NCBI GenBank assembly: GCA_036898135.1
Contig: CM072525.1
Coordinates: forward strand, 24,708,887-24,772,886
Length of the DNA stretch: 64,000 nt
Direction: 5' to 3'
From: Oncomelania hupensis
Taxonomy: Eukaryota > Mollusca > Gastropoda > Littorinimorpha > Pomatiopsidae
In this document: positions 43,801 to 49,100 of the stretch, one piece after another
Layout of the letters: every line of letters begins with the position of its first letter
How positions within the stretch are numbered: position 1 is the first letter of the stretch
The notes under the pieces: generated by a model
What the model saw: the letters and a program-made list of their open reading frames with translations, nothing else
Told to the model about the DNA's origin: nothing
Database searches by the model: none
Made by a program: the position numbers and the translations under genes

Positions 43801-44141
43801 TGTACATACATAGATACATTCATACAAACATACAAATATATACACACATACATAACATCGGGTCACTTTTGTCTTTTTCAGACTGCACAGACTCGAACTT
43901 GCTGCAAGCGTTCGTCAAGTACCCGCAAAGCCTGATCGGTGGTTACAATGACGAAATAATCTCCAACATCACCCGCCATGACTGTTTCAACCTGTGCCTC
44001 AGTAGTACTGCCTGCCGTACACTTGATTACCAGTTTACTACAGGGGACTGTTATCTACAGAGCTTGACACCCCTAGACGTAGCCAGAAGTTGGATCACCA
44101 GAGACATGACCTACGAATTTTATCAAAGACAATGTTCTTAA
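8710..44141 (+). CDS. AMOP-VWD-EGF-PAN extracellular protein (mucin-4-like), 5' incomplete; 19 exons
   Basis: Exons: 8710-9005, 15892-16138, 16909-17151, 18007-18135, 18809-19006, 19159-19404, 19897-20101, 27601-27898, 28681-29005, 29160-29424, 29742-29950, 30646-30777, 31038-31163, 31697-31819, 32248-32364, 34385-34648, 35181-35303, 35767-35898, 43882-44141. All joins keep frame and use GT/AG borders; total about 1311 residues. Domain order is AMOP, VWD, cysteine linker, cadherin-like segment, EGF/cbEGF modules, PAN-like end. This matches the C-terminal architecture of NIDO-AMOP-VWD adhesion/mucin-like proteins, so an N-terminal NIDO domain upstream is expected but not seen. No transmembrane segment is evident in the last exon, so the product is probably secreted. 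Several introns are enlarged by LTR, LINE and DNA elements. An alternative last exon downstream cannot be excluded. Confidence 0.88.
9006..9784. other. Intron 1, proximal part; nothing recognised
   Basis: AT-rich, no coding signal. Confidence 0.5.
9785..10470 (-). mobile_element. L2/CR1-type LINE 3' fragment with (AT)n expansion
   Basis: On the minus strand 10463-10260 encodes a reverse-transcriptase C-terminal tail (LYTPSR, then T-x-GSRFF), parallel to the tail in the 11088-11864 fragment. A TAATAATAA tail lies at the left end (9785-9815), as expected for a 3' end in this orientation. An (AT)n tract at 9978-10084 interrupts the 3' UTR. Strongly 5'-truncated. Confidence 0.55.
9978..10084. 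repeat. (AT)n microsatellite
   Basis: About 50 AT units with one GAT interruption near 10065. Confidence 0.95.
10514..10961 (+). pseudogene. Polinton-associated small protein, frameshifted
   Basis: The open reading begins before 10620 with a hydrophobic segment ([16 protein letters not shown]), breaks near 10640-10660, and resumes at 10631-10873 with the VSKKVEKHD motif and a helical lysine-rich region, ending with a stop at 10959-10961. I recall similar short proteins (hydrophobic N-terminus, then KKV-x-KH) in Polinton-bearing animal genomes, function unknown. Its stop lies about 10 bp from the convergent stop of the DNA polymerase, a compact arrangement that supports membership in the same element. 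Confidence 0.55.
11045..12731. mobile_element. Non-autonomous hAT-like element
   Basis: Terminal inverted repeats CAGGGATGGGCAA (left) and the complement of CAAGGATGGGCAAG (right), flanked by a perfect 8-bp duplication GCCTAGAG (11037-11044 and 12732-12739). Eight-bp duplications and CAG-G ends are typical of hAT. Subterminal regions are rich in GTAGCTACTTTT-type repeats. No transposase recognised. A LINE fragment (11088-11864) is nested inside. Confidence 0.85.
11088..11864 (-). mobile_element. L2/CR1-type LINE 3' fragment nested in hAT-like element
   Basis: The minus strand (11794-11357 and upstream to about 11815) encodes a reverse-transcriptase C-terminus with [32 protein letters not shown] and WNQLP-like motifs, characteristic of the L2/CR1/Jockey group. 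The left end has an ATT-repeat tail. A short duplication ACACTA flanks it (11082-11087 and 11865-11870). Confidence 0.8.
14550..14774 (+). CDS. Small hydrophobic protein, possibly Polinton-associated
   Basis: Uninterrupted 74-codon frame with a hydrophobic N-terminal half followed by LFKMKS and [12 protein letters not shown]. The latter resembles short proteins I associate with Polintons in marine invertebrates, but this is memory, not a search. It sits 49 bp from, and divergent to, the recognisable start of the polymerase remnant, where polymerase N-terminal coding would be expected; hence a rearranged element. Function unknown. Confidence 0.4.
   Translation: MSMSYEQTIVNLAYHSGILLVLNTTYSMIAKSLFKMKSIELVKMDLADTGKLVGISTLPNKRVKKKILSPDLHI
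14776..15891. other. Intron 1, distal part; nothing recognised
   Basis: AT-rich with short homopolymers (C-run near 15290-15300). No coding or repeat signal recognised. Confidence 0.5.
15892..16138 (+). CDS. Exon 2: AMOP domain, C-terminal half
   Basis: Acceptor ATTTCAG, donor GTAAGT. Contains ECCYS, the ACCG and CDKYYELRP segments characteristic of the AMOP end, and ends in phase 1. Confidence 0.88.
16412..16785 (+). repeat. SINE family S1, near full length
   Basis: tRNA-like head with B-box GGTTCGATTCC, core GGTACTCCGGTTTCC and TTTAATAATGG, then a 3' region with ATCGCCGCGCTTTG and an end ATAGCATCCAG. It matches the copies at 46793 (+) and 51785 (-) in order and length (about 370 bp). Confidence 0.85.
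16909..17151 (+). CDS. Exon 3: VWD domain, beginning
   Basis: Starts [18 protein letters not shown], the GDPHxxTFDG-type opening of a von Willebrand D domain. Ends at AATG before GTAAAATC; the phase 1 junction makes the domain continuous with exon 4. Confidence 0.88.
17356..17905 (-). mobile_element. RTE-type LINE, 3' fragment
   Basis: Minus-strand insertion with a TCCTA-repeat tail at the left (17356-17408). Encodes the C-terminal part [17 protein letters not shown] and WTGLTLSEA, with an internal duplication of the RGRQKK coding unit near 17560-17590. 5'-truncated; the right border is approximate. Confidence 0.85.
18007..18135 (+). CDS. Exon 4: VWD domain, middle
   Basis: Acceptor GTCACAG; residues [14 protein letters not shown] fit the conserved NGxD(F/V) segment of VWD. 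Donor GTGAGA; phase 1 at both ends. Confidence 0.88.
18325..18452. repeat. (GA)n and (ATCT)n microsatellites
   Basis: GA repeats 18325-18403, then ATCT/ATAT repeats to about 18452, inside intron 4. Confidence 0.95.
18809..19006 (+). CDS. Exon 5: VWD domain, end
   Basis: Contains GLMGNFNG and DDFVLPNGT, the GLCGNFNG-type end of VWD. The usual cysteine is replaced by methionine here. Donor GTAAGT; phase 1. Confidence 0.9.
19159..19404 (+). CDS. Exon 6: cysteine-containing linker after VWD
   Basis: Joins exon 5 through a W codon. Contains [18 protein letters not shown], and [15 protein letters not shown], a stretch typically found directly after VWD in MUC4-like proteins. Donor GGTAAAC. Confidence 0.88.
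19897..20101 (+). CDS. Exon 7: cadherin-like/Ig-fold segment
   Basis: Contains DPDGDAVTF and [12 protein letters not shown], a cadherin-like repeat signature. Ends in phase 2 and joins exon 8 across a 7.5-kb intron occupied by LTR element A. Confidence 0.85.
20400..20985. repeat. Palindromic AT repeat with conserved downstream block
   Basis: ATGCATTATTTA-type array (20400-20745) followed by a block (20750-20985) also present at 63540-63775 (shared phrases: TTGCAAGG-like, CAAGGTCTTTCCA, CACAAACGAAAG). A dispersed repeat family of unknown class. Confidence 0.65.
20986..21681. other. Intron 7, before element A; microsatellite only
   Basis: A (TG)n stretch at 21322-21376. Nothing else recognised. 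Confidence 0.5.
21682..22317 (+). repeat. 5' LTR of element A
   Basis: TG...CA ends, 636 bp, pairs with 26541-27176. Confidence 0.95.
22321..22340 (+). promoter_or_regulatory. Putative primer-binding site of element A
   Basis: Begins TGGGGGTCAAGCC three bases after the LTR. Its complement reads as a tRNA 3' end with CCA, 7-nt acceptor strand and a T-loop end GAAT. The tRNA species was not identified. The same site follows the 5' LTR of element B at 38746. Confidence 0.65.
22766..26263 (+). CDS. Gag-protease-integrase polyprotein lacking reverse transcriptase (element A)
   Basis: 1165 codons open. Charged coiled coil about 30-95; SCAN-like capsid about 105-260 ([24 protein letters not shown]); zinc knuckle CFTC....H....C at 317-330; protease motif present as NSG from residue 434 instead of DSG/DTG; integrase H/C zinc motif, then D731, D791, E827 with D,D35E spacing and a GPY module (WKGPYEV). 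After integrase only the N-terminal edge of RT ([10 protein letters not shown]) and a later RT segment (TWKEHLQTL) remain, fused in frame near 26000-26013; the catalytic palm and RNase H are missing. Relative to element B an 8-nt loss after ATGGCTGACTTCTGGCAG puts the expected gag start (22819) out of frame, so the long frame depends on an upstream start. Confidence 0.92.
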   Translation: MQHSQELSRNELSRKASRWLTSGSALNLKGKQLTEYVKSQEGIQERELEEQRRREERELEERRQEREEQRQEKDREFELKRLEFQLEMTRIQQQQNAPQVISDNEAPKLPAFVDGKDQIDSYLARFERFAKSSNWQPQDWAIRLSALLTGQALDVYTRLSDDDAKDYDVLKEALLQCYKFTEKGYRKRFRECRPKSDETPKQFVERLSSYLHKWVELSGERKSYDSLHDLIVKEQFLNACHKDLATHLEEQKLQTLKDVTEAAERYLIAHGKTLGPPSATKHFQKTGNHVNPIQGSQTNQKQTDSTPPPREGHSRGCFTCNATDHRAANCPQNKSSGQRGSTDNAAVGNRQRRFSNQRQNSRSDHQVCGGSVILPSETKRTATPADVQECMTDGQLLLANGKSIPVVASAAVTVQNMPVSKGRVGNHEVTVLRNSGCSGVIVKEDLIAKEQFTGDSKWTLMADSKCVKAPVAKIQVSTPFYIGEVEAVCLKKPLYDLMIGNIDGARRPDDPDPEWSPASTQHVEVVEEDPLPFPDGDLTELLRDNVATPAQPCRPEIVGAVTTRAQAKRGKTSTPLKVADNSKAAIVDRDKLIQLQEADSTLNKYRNRQDHVTKGSGTVYFEVKAKILYRIFQHPRVNGGKPLRQVLVPLPLRRQVMEVAHDSIMGGHLGIKKTSDRIQAVFYWPGLHADVSRFCRSCDICQKTIPRGRVPKVPMQRMPLIDRPFKRVALDLIGEIRPPSEEGHRWVLTLVDYATRYPEAVPLKKIDTETVAEALVDMFSRLGVPEEILTDLGTQFVSDCMKEVNRLLSIRHLTTTPYHPMCNGLVEKFNPTLKSTLKKLCSEQPRQWHRYINALLFAYREVPQESTGFSPFELLYGRTIRGPMDILKELWTKEVETPEVKNSYQYVFELREKLEQTLEIARENQKKSQDCGKHYYDRRAVNRKFKPGNKVLVLLPTDHNKLLMQWKGPYEVETVVGINDYKVKVGQHSKIYHANLLKLYVERPPETVHAATAAEIDNSFDSEELLELGDFHSKEGIDDVKLGPGLTEGQKLELKDLMGEFPHSFSDVPGSTTLVEHEVHTQTWKEHLQTLRELFHRPAEANLTVRPSECILGADNVDCVGHPTEEKDNGGCTDSRKAHVIVVFDPGPMTTATDEGVVSLRMKKH
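26243..26434 (+). repeat. Three ~64-bp tandem units at 3' end of element A
   Basis: Units contain GATGAGAAACATTGACTCTG and GAACATTGAC. The stop codon of the polyprotein lies in unit 1. Element B has two such units (42783-42912). Confidence 0.8.
26512..26540 (+). promoter_or_regulatory. Polypurine tract of element A
   Basis: GA followed by a long G-run and GGTGGGTGGGTTA directly before the 3' LTR; the position expected for plus-strand priming. Confidence 0.75.
26541..27176 (+). repeat. 3' LTR of element A
   Basis: Same length as the 5' LTR; two differences noted by eye. Confidence 0.95.
27177..27600. other. Intron 7, after element A; nothing recognised
   Basis: AT-rich; ends in acceptor TCATTTGCAG. 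Confidence 0.5.
27601..27898 (+). CDS. Exon 8: link segment and EGF-like module
   Basis: Contains [20 protein letters not shown] and [13 protein letters not shown] (EGF signature), then [12 protein letters not shown]. Donor GTAGGG after CCAGTG; phase 0 into exon 9. Confidence 0.85.
27915..28330 (-). repeat. TAA-tailed interspersed repeat next to exon 8
   Basis: (AATAAT)n followed by GTAGGCTTATATAGCGCGATAC, reading as a 3' tail plus GCGCTATATAA signature on the minus strand, comparable to the 3' ends at 8050 and 58790. The border on the right is vague. Confidence 0.45.
28681..29005 (+). CDS. Exon 9: two calcium-binding EGF modules
   Basis: [12 protein letters not shown]... and [12 protein letters not shown]..., both with the D-V-D/N-E-C calcium-binding opening. 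Donor GTAGGC, phase 1. Confidence 0.92.
29160..29424 (+). CDS. Exon 10: cysteine-rich segment, cbEGF
   Basis: [19 protein letters not shown], then [14 protein letters not shown]... and a start of a further module ([11 protein letters not shown]). Phase 1 to phase 2. Confidence 0.9.
29742..29950 (+). CDS. Exon 11: MEGF-like end and cbEGF
   Basis: RCSGHDTGC...[13 protein letters not shown] and [12 protein letters not shown]..., donor GTAATA, phase 1. Confidence 0.92.
30228..30452 (-). repeat. tRNA-headed SINE family S2
   Basis: On the minus strand: TAGCTCAAGTGGTAGAGCG (A-box) and GGTTCGAATCC (B-box), then a body ending near TGTAGACGTTAAACATTG. Matches 33969-34195 on the plus strand. A (TG)n tract lies just left (30103-30176). 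Confidence 0.85.
30646..30777 (+). CDS. Exon 12: cbEGF
   Basis: [14 protein letters not shown]...FCTCPQGY; phase 1-1 exon encoding a single module; donor GTGAGT. Confidence 0.92.
31038..31163 (+). CDS. Exon 13: cbEGF
   Basis: [16 protein letters not shown]...CECFQGY; phase 1-1; donor GTATGC. Confidence 0.92.
31697..31819 (+). CDS. Exon 14: EGF-like
   Basis: [14 protein letters not shown]...CFCDIGF; phase 1-1; lacks the calcium-binding DxDEC opening. Confidence 0.9.
32248..32364 (+). CDS. Exon 15: EGF-like
   Basis: [12 protein letters not shown]...CDCPAGM; phase 1-1; donor GTACCT. Confidence 0.9.
32542..33753 (+). mobile_element. RTE-type LINE, 5'-truncated copy with internal deletion
   Basis: Encodes reverse transcriptase ([53 protein letters not shown], and [10 protein letters not shown] as the catalytic site) followed by the C-terminal tail and GGATA repeats. 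Broken by frameshifts near 32865 and 33250 and by an internal loss near 33540 joining the RT end to the [10 protein letters not shown] segment. Flanked by the 10-bp duplication AGAGAAAAAG (32532-32541 and 33754-33763). In intron 15, sense orientation. Confidence 0.92.
33969..34195 (+). repeat. tRNA-headed SINE family S2
   Basis: TAGCTCAAGTGGTAGAGCG A-box, GGTTCGAATCC B-box, body with CCTGGGATGGCTA and an end CATTAAACCTCAATG. Partner copy at 30228-30452; its 3' end alone recurs at 35343-35402. Confidence 0.88.
34385..34648 (+). CDS. Exon 16: MEGF/laminin-type EGF plus EGF
   Basis: [30 protein letters not shown] and [14 protein letters not shown]; ends [13 protein letters not shown]. Donor GTAGGC. 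Confidence 0.92.
34808..34870. repeat. (GAT)n microsatellite
   Basis: About 20 GAT units in intron 16. Confidence 0.95.
35181..35303 (+). CDS. Exon 17: cbEGF
   Basis: [16 protein letters not shown]...CLCNPGF; phase 1-1. Confidence 0.92.
35343..35402 (+). repeat. SINE family S2, 3' end only
   Basis: CATATTGCCAATGGTGGGTG and CATTAAACCTCAATG match the 3' end of the copy at 33969-34195. Confidence 0.7.
35767..35898 (+). CDS. Exon 18: EGF-like
   Basis: [18 protein letters not shown]...CLCTPGYYY; donor GTGAGT; phase 1 into exon 19 across an 8-kb intron. Confidence 0.9.
36120..38103 (+). mobile_element. Gypsy LTR element remnant (RNase H-integrase), split by element B
   Basis: Related terminal blocks at 36120-36268 and 37940-38101 start TGTTATAGTATTGG; the second is preceded by a polypurine tract (AAAAGGGGGG). 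The first block is fused directly to the end of an RNase H ([13 protein letters not shown]), so 5' coding is deleted. Integrase follows. The conventional RT-RNase H-integrase order differs from elements A and B. Element B is inserted in the right-hand terminal block (duplication TTATC). Confidence 0.8.
36264..37025 (+). pseudogene. Gypsy RNase H end and integrase, frameshifted
   Basis: RNase H C-terminal end near 36270-36350, frame change near 36450-36490, then integrase: [10 protein letters not shown] zinc motif, CDTCQ, catalytic D in GTDLFEI, D in VSDNGPQY and E in GFIEKQ. Further remnants of the C-terminus (37030-37670) are in several frames; a 25-bp unit (GATGAATCTTCGAGCCACTC...) is tandemly duplicated at about 37069-37121. 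Confidence 0.8.
38104..38742 (+). repeat. 5' LTR of element B
   Basis: Starts TGTTACG, ends TGTAACA; pairs with 43006-43644. Diverged from the element A LTR mainly in the U3 part. Confidence 0.95.
39274..42804 (+). pseudogene. Gag-protease-integrase of element B, frameshifted
   Basis: Gag begins at ATG 39274 (MADFWQKG) and the frame is also open upstream to 38929. A 7-nt loss near 40037 stops gag; further single-base changes near 40487, 40512, 41192 and 41312 break the frame. Protease keeps DSG (near 40608), unlike element A. Integrase with D, D, E and the GPY module is open in 41347-42804, followed by the same RT remnant junction as in A ([11 protein letters not shown]). Coiled-coil gag N-terminus is longer than in A (extra ELSRKE-type and EEQRRREE repeats). 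Confidence 0.9.
42783..42912 (+). repeat. Two ~65-bp tandem units at 3' end of element B
   Basis: Same unit as the three copies in element A. Confidence 0.75.
43006..43644 (+). repeat. 3' LTR of element B
   Basis: 639 bp, preceded by the polypurine stretch GAGTGGGGGGTTA. Confidence 0.95.
43650..43881. repeat. ATAC/GTAC-rich short repeats before the last exon
   Basis: The phrase GATACATGCGTGCATACATA occurs twice (near 43711 and 43782), followed by ACAT-type repeats. Ends in acceptor GTCTTTTTCAG. Confidence 0.7.
43882..44141 (+). CDS. Exon 19: PAN/apple-like domain and stop
   Basis: Contains [33 protein letters not shown] and GDCYLQS, a PAN/apple-type pattern of cysteines, then QRQCS and TAA at 44139-44141. 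No membrane anchor follows, so this isoform appears secreted. Phase fits exon 18. Confidence 0.88.
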
Positions 44142-45055
44142 GCACTTCATGGTTAGTTCGGCATGAAGAGGTTTGTCCTTTCAAAATTGTCATCAAAGTC
44201 AATGTTACTGAGAATTTCGTGGTCTCTTTTGCTTTGACCAAAATTCTCATCCACATTTTCACCAGCCATATATTGTTTGGAAGAATTCCTTGGTCATAGT
44301 CGGGTTTAAGATATTCTGCATTCCAAAATTTTATCACAGAAATTGTTCTAAGAATCTCTTGATTAATTCGGCACGACCAAAACTTGTCCAGGCCAGTTCA
44401 GGTCATAACATTGTCGCCAACAATTAGTAAGGACTGATGCTATGAGAAGGCAAATTACTTCCGTCCCCACGTCCATCTTCCCTGCCCAGCTATGCCTATC
44501 CTCCTACCCTCTTTCGCTTTTGTTTTGTTGAAAGAATCGCGCTTACAAATGCATTGTAAAAAGACTTGGCAGATGGGTTACCAGCAAGACTAGTTTAAAG
44601 GTCTCTGTGAGTTGTGCGCTGGTATTATTACAATACTGTGATAAAGGAGATATTTGCCAAGCCAGTATCTATCAATATCAGTGAAGAATTCACAACTTTC
44701 CGGCACCTCTCATAAAAACTTGTGGGTATCTCCATTATAAATTAAAACGAGGTTAGCATGAAACCAAGTTCCGGTCTAGCTTGTTTTGCTTTTATCAAAG
44801 CTTGATGCGTGACTTTTAAATATGGCAAATTGCCGAAAAGGACGATTGTTAGAGCCAGAAAACGAGTGGGATAAGTATAAAAACGGTGGAGGAAGTACAT
44901 GCTCAGTGAAAGAATGCAAAAAACAATCGTAGAGGCCTGTATTTGTGGCGACTTCGGAGGTGCGTCGATCATCGACAGAAAGTGAAACAGGACCTGAAGA
45001 CTCTTGTAGTTTTCCATAGCTTCGCCGTCGCAACCTTCACAAAACACGAAGTAAC
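44142..45055. other. 3' UTR or intergenic; no gene supported
   Basis: Begins with the probable 3' UTR. Overlapping minus-strand frames of 85-101 codons at 44742-45047 match no family I know and are not called. No convincing polyadenylation signal was fixed. Confidence 0.4.
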
Positions 45056-45061
45056 TGACTA

Positions 45062-45210
45062 TGTTAGGCGAGCGTTGTGGCCAAGTGGGCTAAGGCGGGA
45101 CTAACTTGCCTTGTTCACAAGCCAGAAACCAATGGCGCCTGACAGGTGTGGGTTCAAGCCAGCATCTGGGCGTTATGTTTTTCCGAATATTTTTCAAAAA
45201 TTCACAAATA
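45062..45210 (+). repeat. tRNA-headed SINE family S3
   Basis: Head TGGCCAAGTGGGCTAAGGC (A-box) and GGTTCAAGCC (B-box). Partner copy on the minus strand at 46118-46325, which also carries the CTCCGGGTACTCCGGTTT core shared with family S1. Confidence 0.75.
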
Positions 45211-45470
45211 ATGTTAGGTAGGTAGGGTTTAGGCGCGCCACTGGCGATAGAAAGGGATAATAAACTGCAGCAAAAAAAATAAAAATATGTGAGGGTACGA
45301 TACTTGTGGCCAGTGACACATGTTATTATTCTTGAATATTTGGAAATAACTCACTAAAACACGCGGAGAAAAAAAAACGGAAGTATGTTTCATTGAGGGG
45401 ATTCCCGTTGGTGCATAGGATAGCAGAAAAGTGTGAATAGAAAAGACAGAATCGCTTGTTTGCTTTGACT

Positions 45471-45835
45471 TCCTATCCTATCCTATCTTATCCTATCCTA
45501 TCGCGTAACTCGAGGATCATTAGGGACCACTAATGATCGTTTAACCAGCGTACTCCATCTTTCTCTGTCCTCAGCAACCCTCGTGGCTTTGCTCAGTGTC
45601 AAGCCAGTCCATTATCGAGTGTTCCGCCTCTTTTTCTGTCTCCCTCTTTTTCTGCCTCCTTGCACCGTGCCTTGCAGGATGGTCTTTCCAAGGCCTGATG
45701 CTCTGGTGACGTGGCCATACCATCGGAGTTTCCGTTTCTTCACTACGGTGAGCATGTCACCGTGTTGTCCAATGGCTTTTGTGATGGTCTGCCGGACTTC
45801 GTTGTTGGTGATGTGCTGAATATAGGAAATGCCCA
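45471..45835 (-). mobile_element. RTE-type LINE, 3' fragment
   Basis: TCCTA-repeat tail at the left, then the C-terminal coding stretch ([22 protein letters not shown]). Flanked by TGCTTTGACT (45461-45470) and TGCTTTGGCT (45836-45845), a 10-bp duplication with one mismatch. Confidence 0.85.
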
Positions 45836-46117
45836 TGCTTTGGCTTATGTGTGATTTTTTATCTATTGATTGGCAGAATGGTTTAATTGTTACTTATTTC
45901 CTTGTGTTTTATTACAAATACAAATGTATTTGAATATACATGGGTTGATTATAGACCTAAGGATGGGTCAAGATATATTTTGTTTGTTTTTTTGTGTTGT
46001 TTAAATTTTAAATCGTTACTGTTCTTTTAAAAAAAATATATTGGTGACATTTTGTAGTATGACTTTTATGTATTGCACTTCATATAATAAGTATTTCGTA
46101 TGCAGTATTCTTTATAA

Positions 46118-46325
46118 TGTGTGTGGGGGGTATTTTGCTGGGGGACCAAACCGGAGTACCCGGAGAAAACCCCCGAGACGTTTTCTCGAGTCGAAAGTAA
46201 ATACTATTTGGAGAAACATAACGCCCAGATGCTGGATCGATCCCACACCTGTCGGGCGCCATTGGTTTCTGGCCTGTGGACAAGGCAAGTTAGTCCCGCA
46301 GTAGACCACTTGGCCACGACGCTCG
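46118..46325 (-). repeat. tRNA-headed SINE family S3 with core
   Basis: Minus-strand head near 46300-46325 (GTGGCCAAGTGGTC) and core near 46140-46175 with CTCCGGGTACTCCGG. Confidence 0.75.
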
Positions 46326-46690
46326 TGTATCTTGTGTATCTTATCTTGTGTTTTATAGTGTGTGTTTTTTTAAAATCATATACAGTGAACTTCGGATATA
46401 GTAAAGTGCCCTGGGACCAAATAAATCTTTAGTATAACCGAATATTTAATATAACCGAAAATCCGTTTACAGTAAAGTTTTTAAAGTTTACTTTACTATA
46501 ACCGAAACTTCGTTTATAATACAGTTTTAGGGGTTTACTTGACTATAACCGACTTCGTTTATAATAACGATTTTAGAGGGTTAATTTAGCATAACCGAAA
46601 CTTTGTTTTTGTTTTAATTAAACGTTTACTAATCCGACATTCTCATTATAAAGAGACAGAAAACGCTGGTCTAAAGTGTATGTGGGTGCA

Positions 46691-47334
46691 CAGGGCCGGA
46701 TCAATCCATTTTCGAGGGAGGGGGTGGGGTGGGGTGCTAGTCTAGTTCTTTTTAAAATGTATGGTACAGAGTGGTGAAACACCACAAGTAAAACTCGTGA
46801 CGCAGTGGATAAGTCGCCGGTTTCCTATGCCGAAGGTCGCGGGTTCGATTGCCGCAAGGGGCGAACGTATGTGACTTAGGTACGAGACTATTGAGGTCAT
46901 CGAGGGTTTTCTCCGTGCACTCCGGTTTCCTCCCTCCCTTCAATAATGGTACAGGATGCAGTCAATATAAAAATTTCAAAAATAAAAATTCGATTTTCTT
47001 CCGTCTTCTAATAGCGATCTTCATGCCTGTACACCACCTGTTTGAGTGATGTATGTGTATTTGGTGTGTGTGAGGGTAAAATGAGACAGGTGAGCGTGTA
47101 TGTTGGTATAGATCGCCGCGCTTTGGGCCTTGGGGAAAGGCGCGTACATAGCATAGCATCCTGTCCTGTCCTGTAACTAACTGCCTTACATAACGTATTT
47201 CCAGTTGAACAAAAACTTCCATCTTCTACTTTCTTTATTTTATTTATTTATTTATTTTTTTGTTGTTGCCAAGGGGTGGGGCATGCTGCAGCACTCCTAG
47301 CACCCCCTCCCCCTACCCCCTGGATCCGGCCCTG
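46691..47334. mobile_element. MITE with CAGGGCCGGATC ends, containing a SINE
   Basis: Ends CAGGGCCGGATC and GGATCCGGCCCTG with G/C-rich subterminal similarity (GGGGTGCTAG), flanked by GTGCA (46686-46690, 47335-47339). The 5-bp duplication leaves the superfamily unresolved. Without the SINE the element would be about 270 bp. Confidence 0.65.
46793..47165 (+). repeat. SINE family S1, full length
   Basis: tRNA-like head (GCAGTGGATAAGTCGCCGG, B-box GGTTCGATTGC), core CACTCCGGTTTCCTCCC, CAATAATGG, body, and a 3' end GCGCGTACATAGCAT with a CCTGT tail. Inverted relative to the copy at 51785. Confidence 0.9.
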
Positions 47335-47825
47335 GTGCAAGTAAAGAAGAAGAAAAGCAAAACAAATCAGTGAACAAAATAATGACTTCTCGAATTTCCA
47401 TTTTTACCAGGATTTCTGCAGACTGTAATCGTCTGTGTGTCTATTTGTCTGTGTGTTCACGTAACTCAACATCGTTCTAAATTGAGCTGACATTTGGCGC
47501 GTTATATACATGTACATTGAAATTGGATCCCATTAATTGATTAGATTCACATAGTTGAACAGTTAAAATAAGACAGTGCAAATCGAACGAATCGCTTTCG
47601 TTATTACATATTTTAATTTAGATTAATATTTCTGTGTTGGTTTGTTGTCCCTTGCTGAATTCCACACGAAAACTATGTTTTCCCATTTTAAAATAAACAC
47701 CCCCACCCTCCCCAGCTCCAGCCCCACACCCCCGGACAGCCGTTTATAAGTCGTCGTGGAGACGTTTGTCTTACCAGAGTTGCCAAGAACAAAATTCAAA
47801 GTATTTATTTGAGTGGTTGGTCAAG

Positions 47826-47828
<3 letters not shown>

Positions 47829-47907
<79 letters not shown>
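47829..47907. repeat. (TC)n microsatellite
   Basis: About 38 CT units with one interruption. Confidence 0.95.
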
Positions 47908-48381
47908 TTGTCGAACATGGCCTTTTCAAAATTTAGATTTTCTTCTTCTTTGTGTTTCCCTTCCCCCCCCCCCACCCCCCAATGGGAATTACCTATTGCT
48001 ATCGTAATTACAGGTAAATAGCAATTACGTTACTTGAGTGAACATTATGAATATGCACTCATCGTCAAGATCTATTGTTTCTGGACACAGCCACATGATA
48101 ACAAGTGATATTTCACGAAAGTGAAAAGGTCCTTTTAGCCTTTCGTATGAAGCCACCAGAAATCCACGGGAAATAGCTGAAAAAGATACTTTTTTTAATG
48201 AACACTTGCAGTAGGTCCATTGTCCCTTATTGGATTCCATTACGCTCACATATGTTGATTGATTATTTTTGTTTATTAACTCGGGTATTATAAACTCTTC
48301 AAGAATACCTCTCTTATAACCCAGTTTGTGTATATTGATTGAAATGTTACAGTATTATTTGTTTATGTCCGTGTGTGTAAG

Positions 48382-48426
48382 TTCACGTGTGTGTGAGTGT
48401 GTGTGTGTGAGAGAGAGAGAGAGAGG

Positions 48427-48468
<42 letters not shown>
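48382..48468. repeat. (TG)n/(GA)n microsatellite
   Basis: TG repeats followed by two blocks of GA repeats. Confidence 0.9.
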
Positions 48469-48471
<3 letters not shown>

Positions 48472-48904
48472 CATTACCGATAAGAGATAACATGTGAGCC
48501 TTCGTGTCCTATTTATTTCAAACCAACCCTTTAATCGGAAGGATAAATCATAAAAGTAGATCATGAATTGTACATGTTGTACTATCGTCATTGTGGAAAA
48601 ACAAAAAGCTCACAAAATTAAAGCAAACAAAGACATGAGCAAAACCTAAACAATATGGTGGATTTAAAAAAAAATGGTTTGTCTTGCAAAGCCATGCAAC
48701 AGCTTAGGAATAAATCTCTTCTTTACTTCTCATTTGAAAGTGCAGTCCAGTCAAAACGTTGGTTTCCCAGTTCTCCACTGATTCGGATTCATCTCAGTAC
48801 AAAAGGTATAATTATAATGTGTTCAACTTATAACACCCTTATTTAGTCATAAACGCATTTCATCATGTATAGCGAAAGTGAAGTCTAATTTGCTTTGTAA
48901 GTTT

Positions 48905-49100
48905 CTAAGCAAGGTACTCTTTTTCTGCCAAACAGTTAAATCTCTCCTTCAGTTTTTCACTCTCCTTCATAATCACTGTTACTGTTGATGGGGAAATTCC
49001 AAATTGTTCAGCAATTTCTATTTATTTTTTTTTCCATCTTTTCATCTTCAAGTGCGTGAATTAGATCTATTTTAGGCTTCAGGGTAAGCGTGACGTGACG
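48905..49100 (-). pseudogene. Pogo/Tigger transposase N-terminal HTH remnant
   Basis: Minus-strand reading gives IDLIHALEDEKMEKKI followed, after a frame change, by QFGISPSTVTVIMKESEKLKE-like residues: the DNA-binding helix-turn-helix of CENP-B/Tigger transposases. No catalytic DDE part was found. Confidence 0.65.

Noticed and set aside
44742..45047. 101-codon minus-strand frame with hydrophobic residues downstream of the host gene
   Set aside because: No recognisable motif, overlapped by a second frame, no sign of conservation.
47809..48021. Serine/leucine-repeat frames over (TC)n
   Set aside because: Microsatellite translation only.
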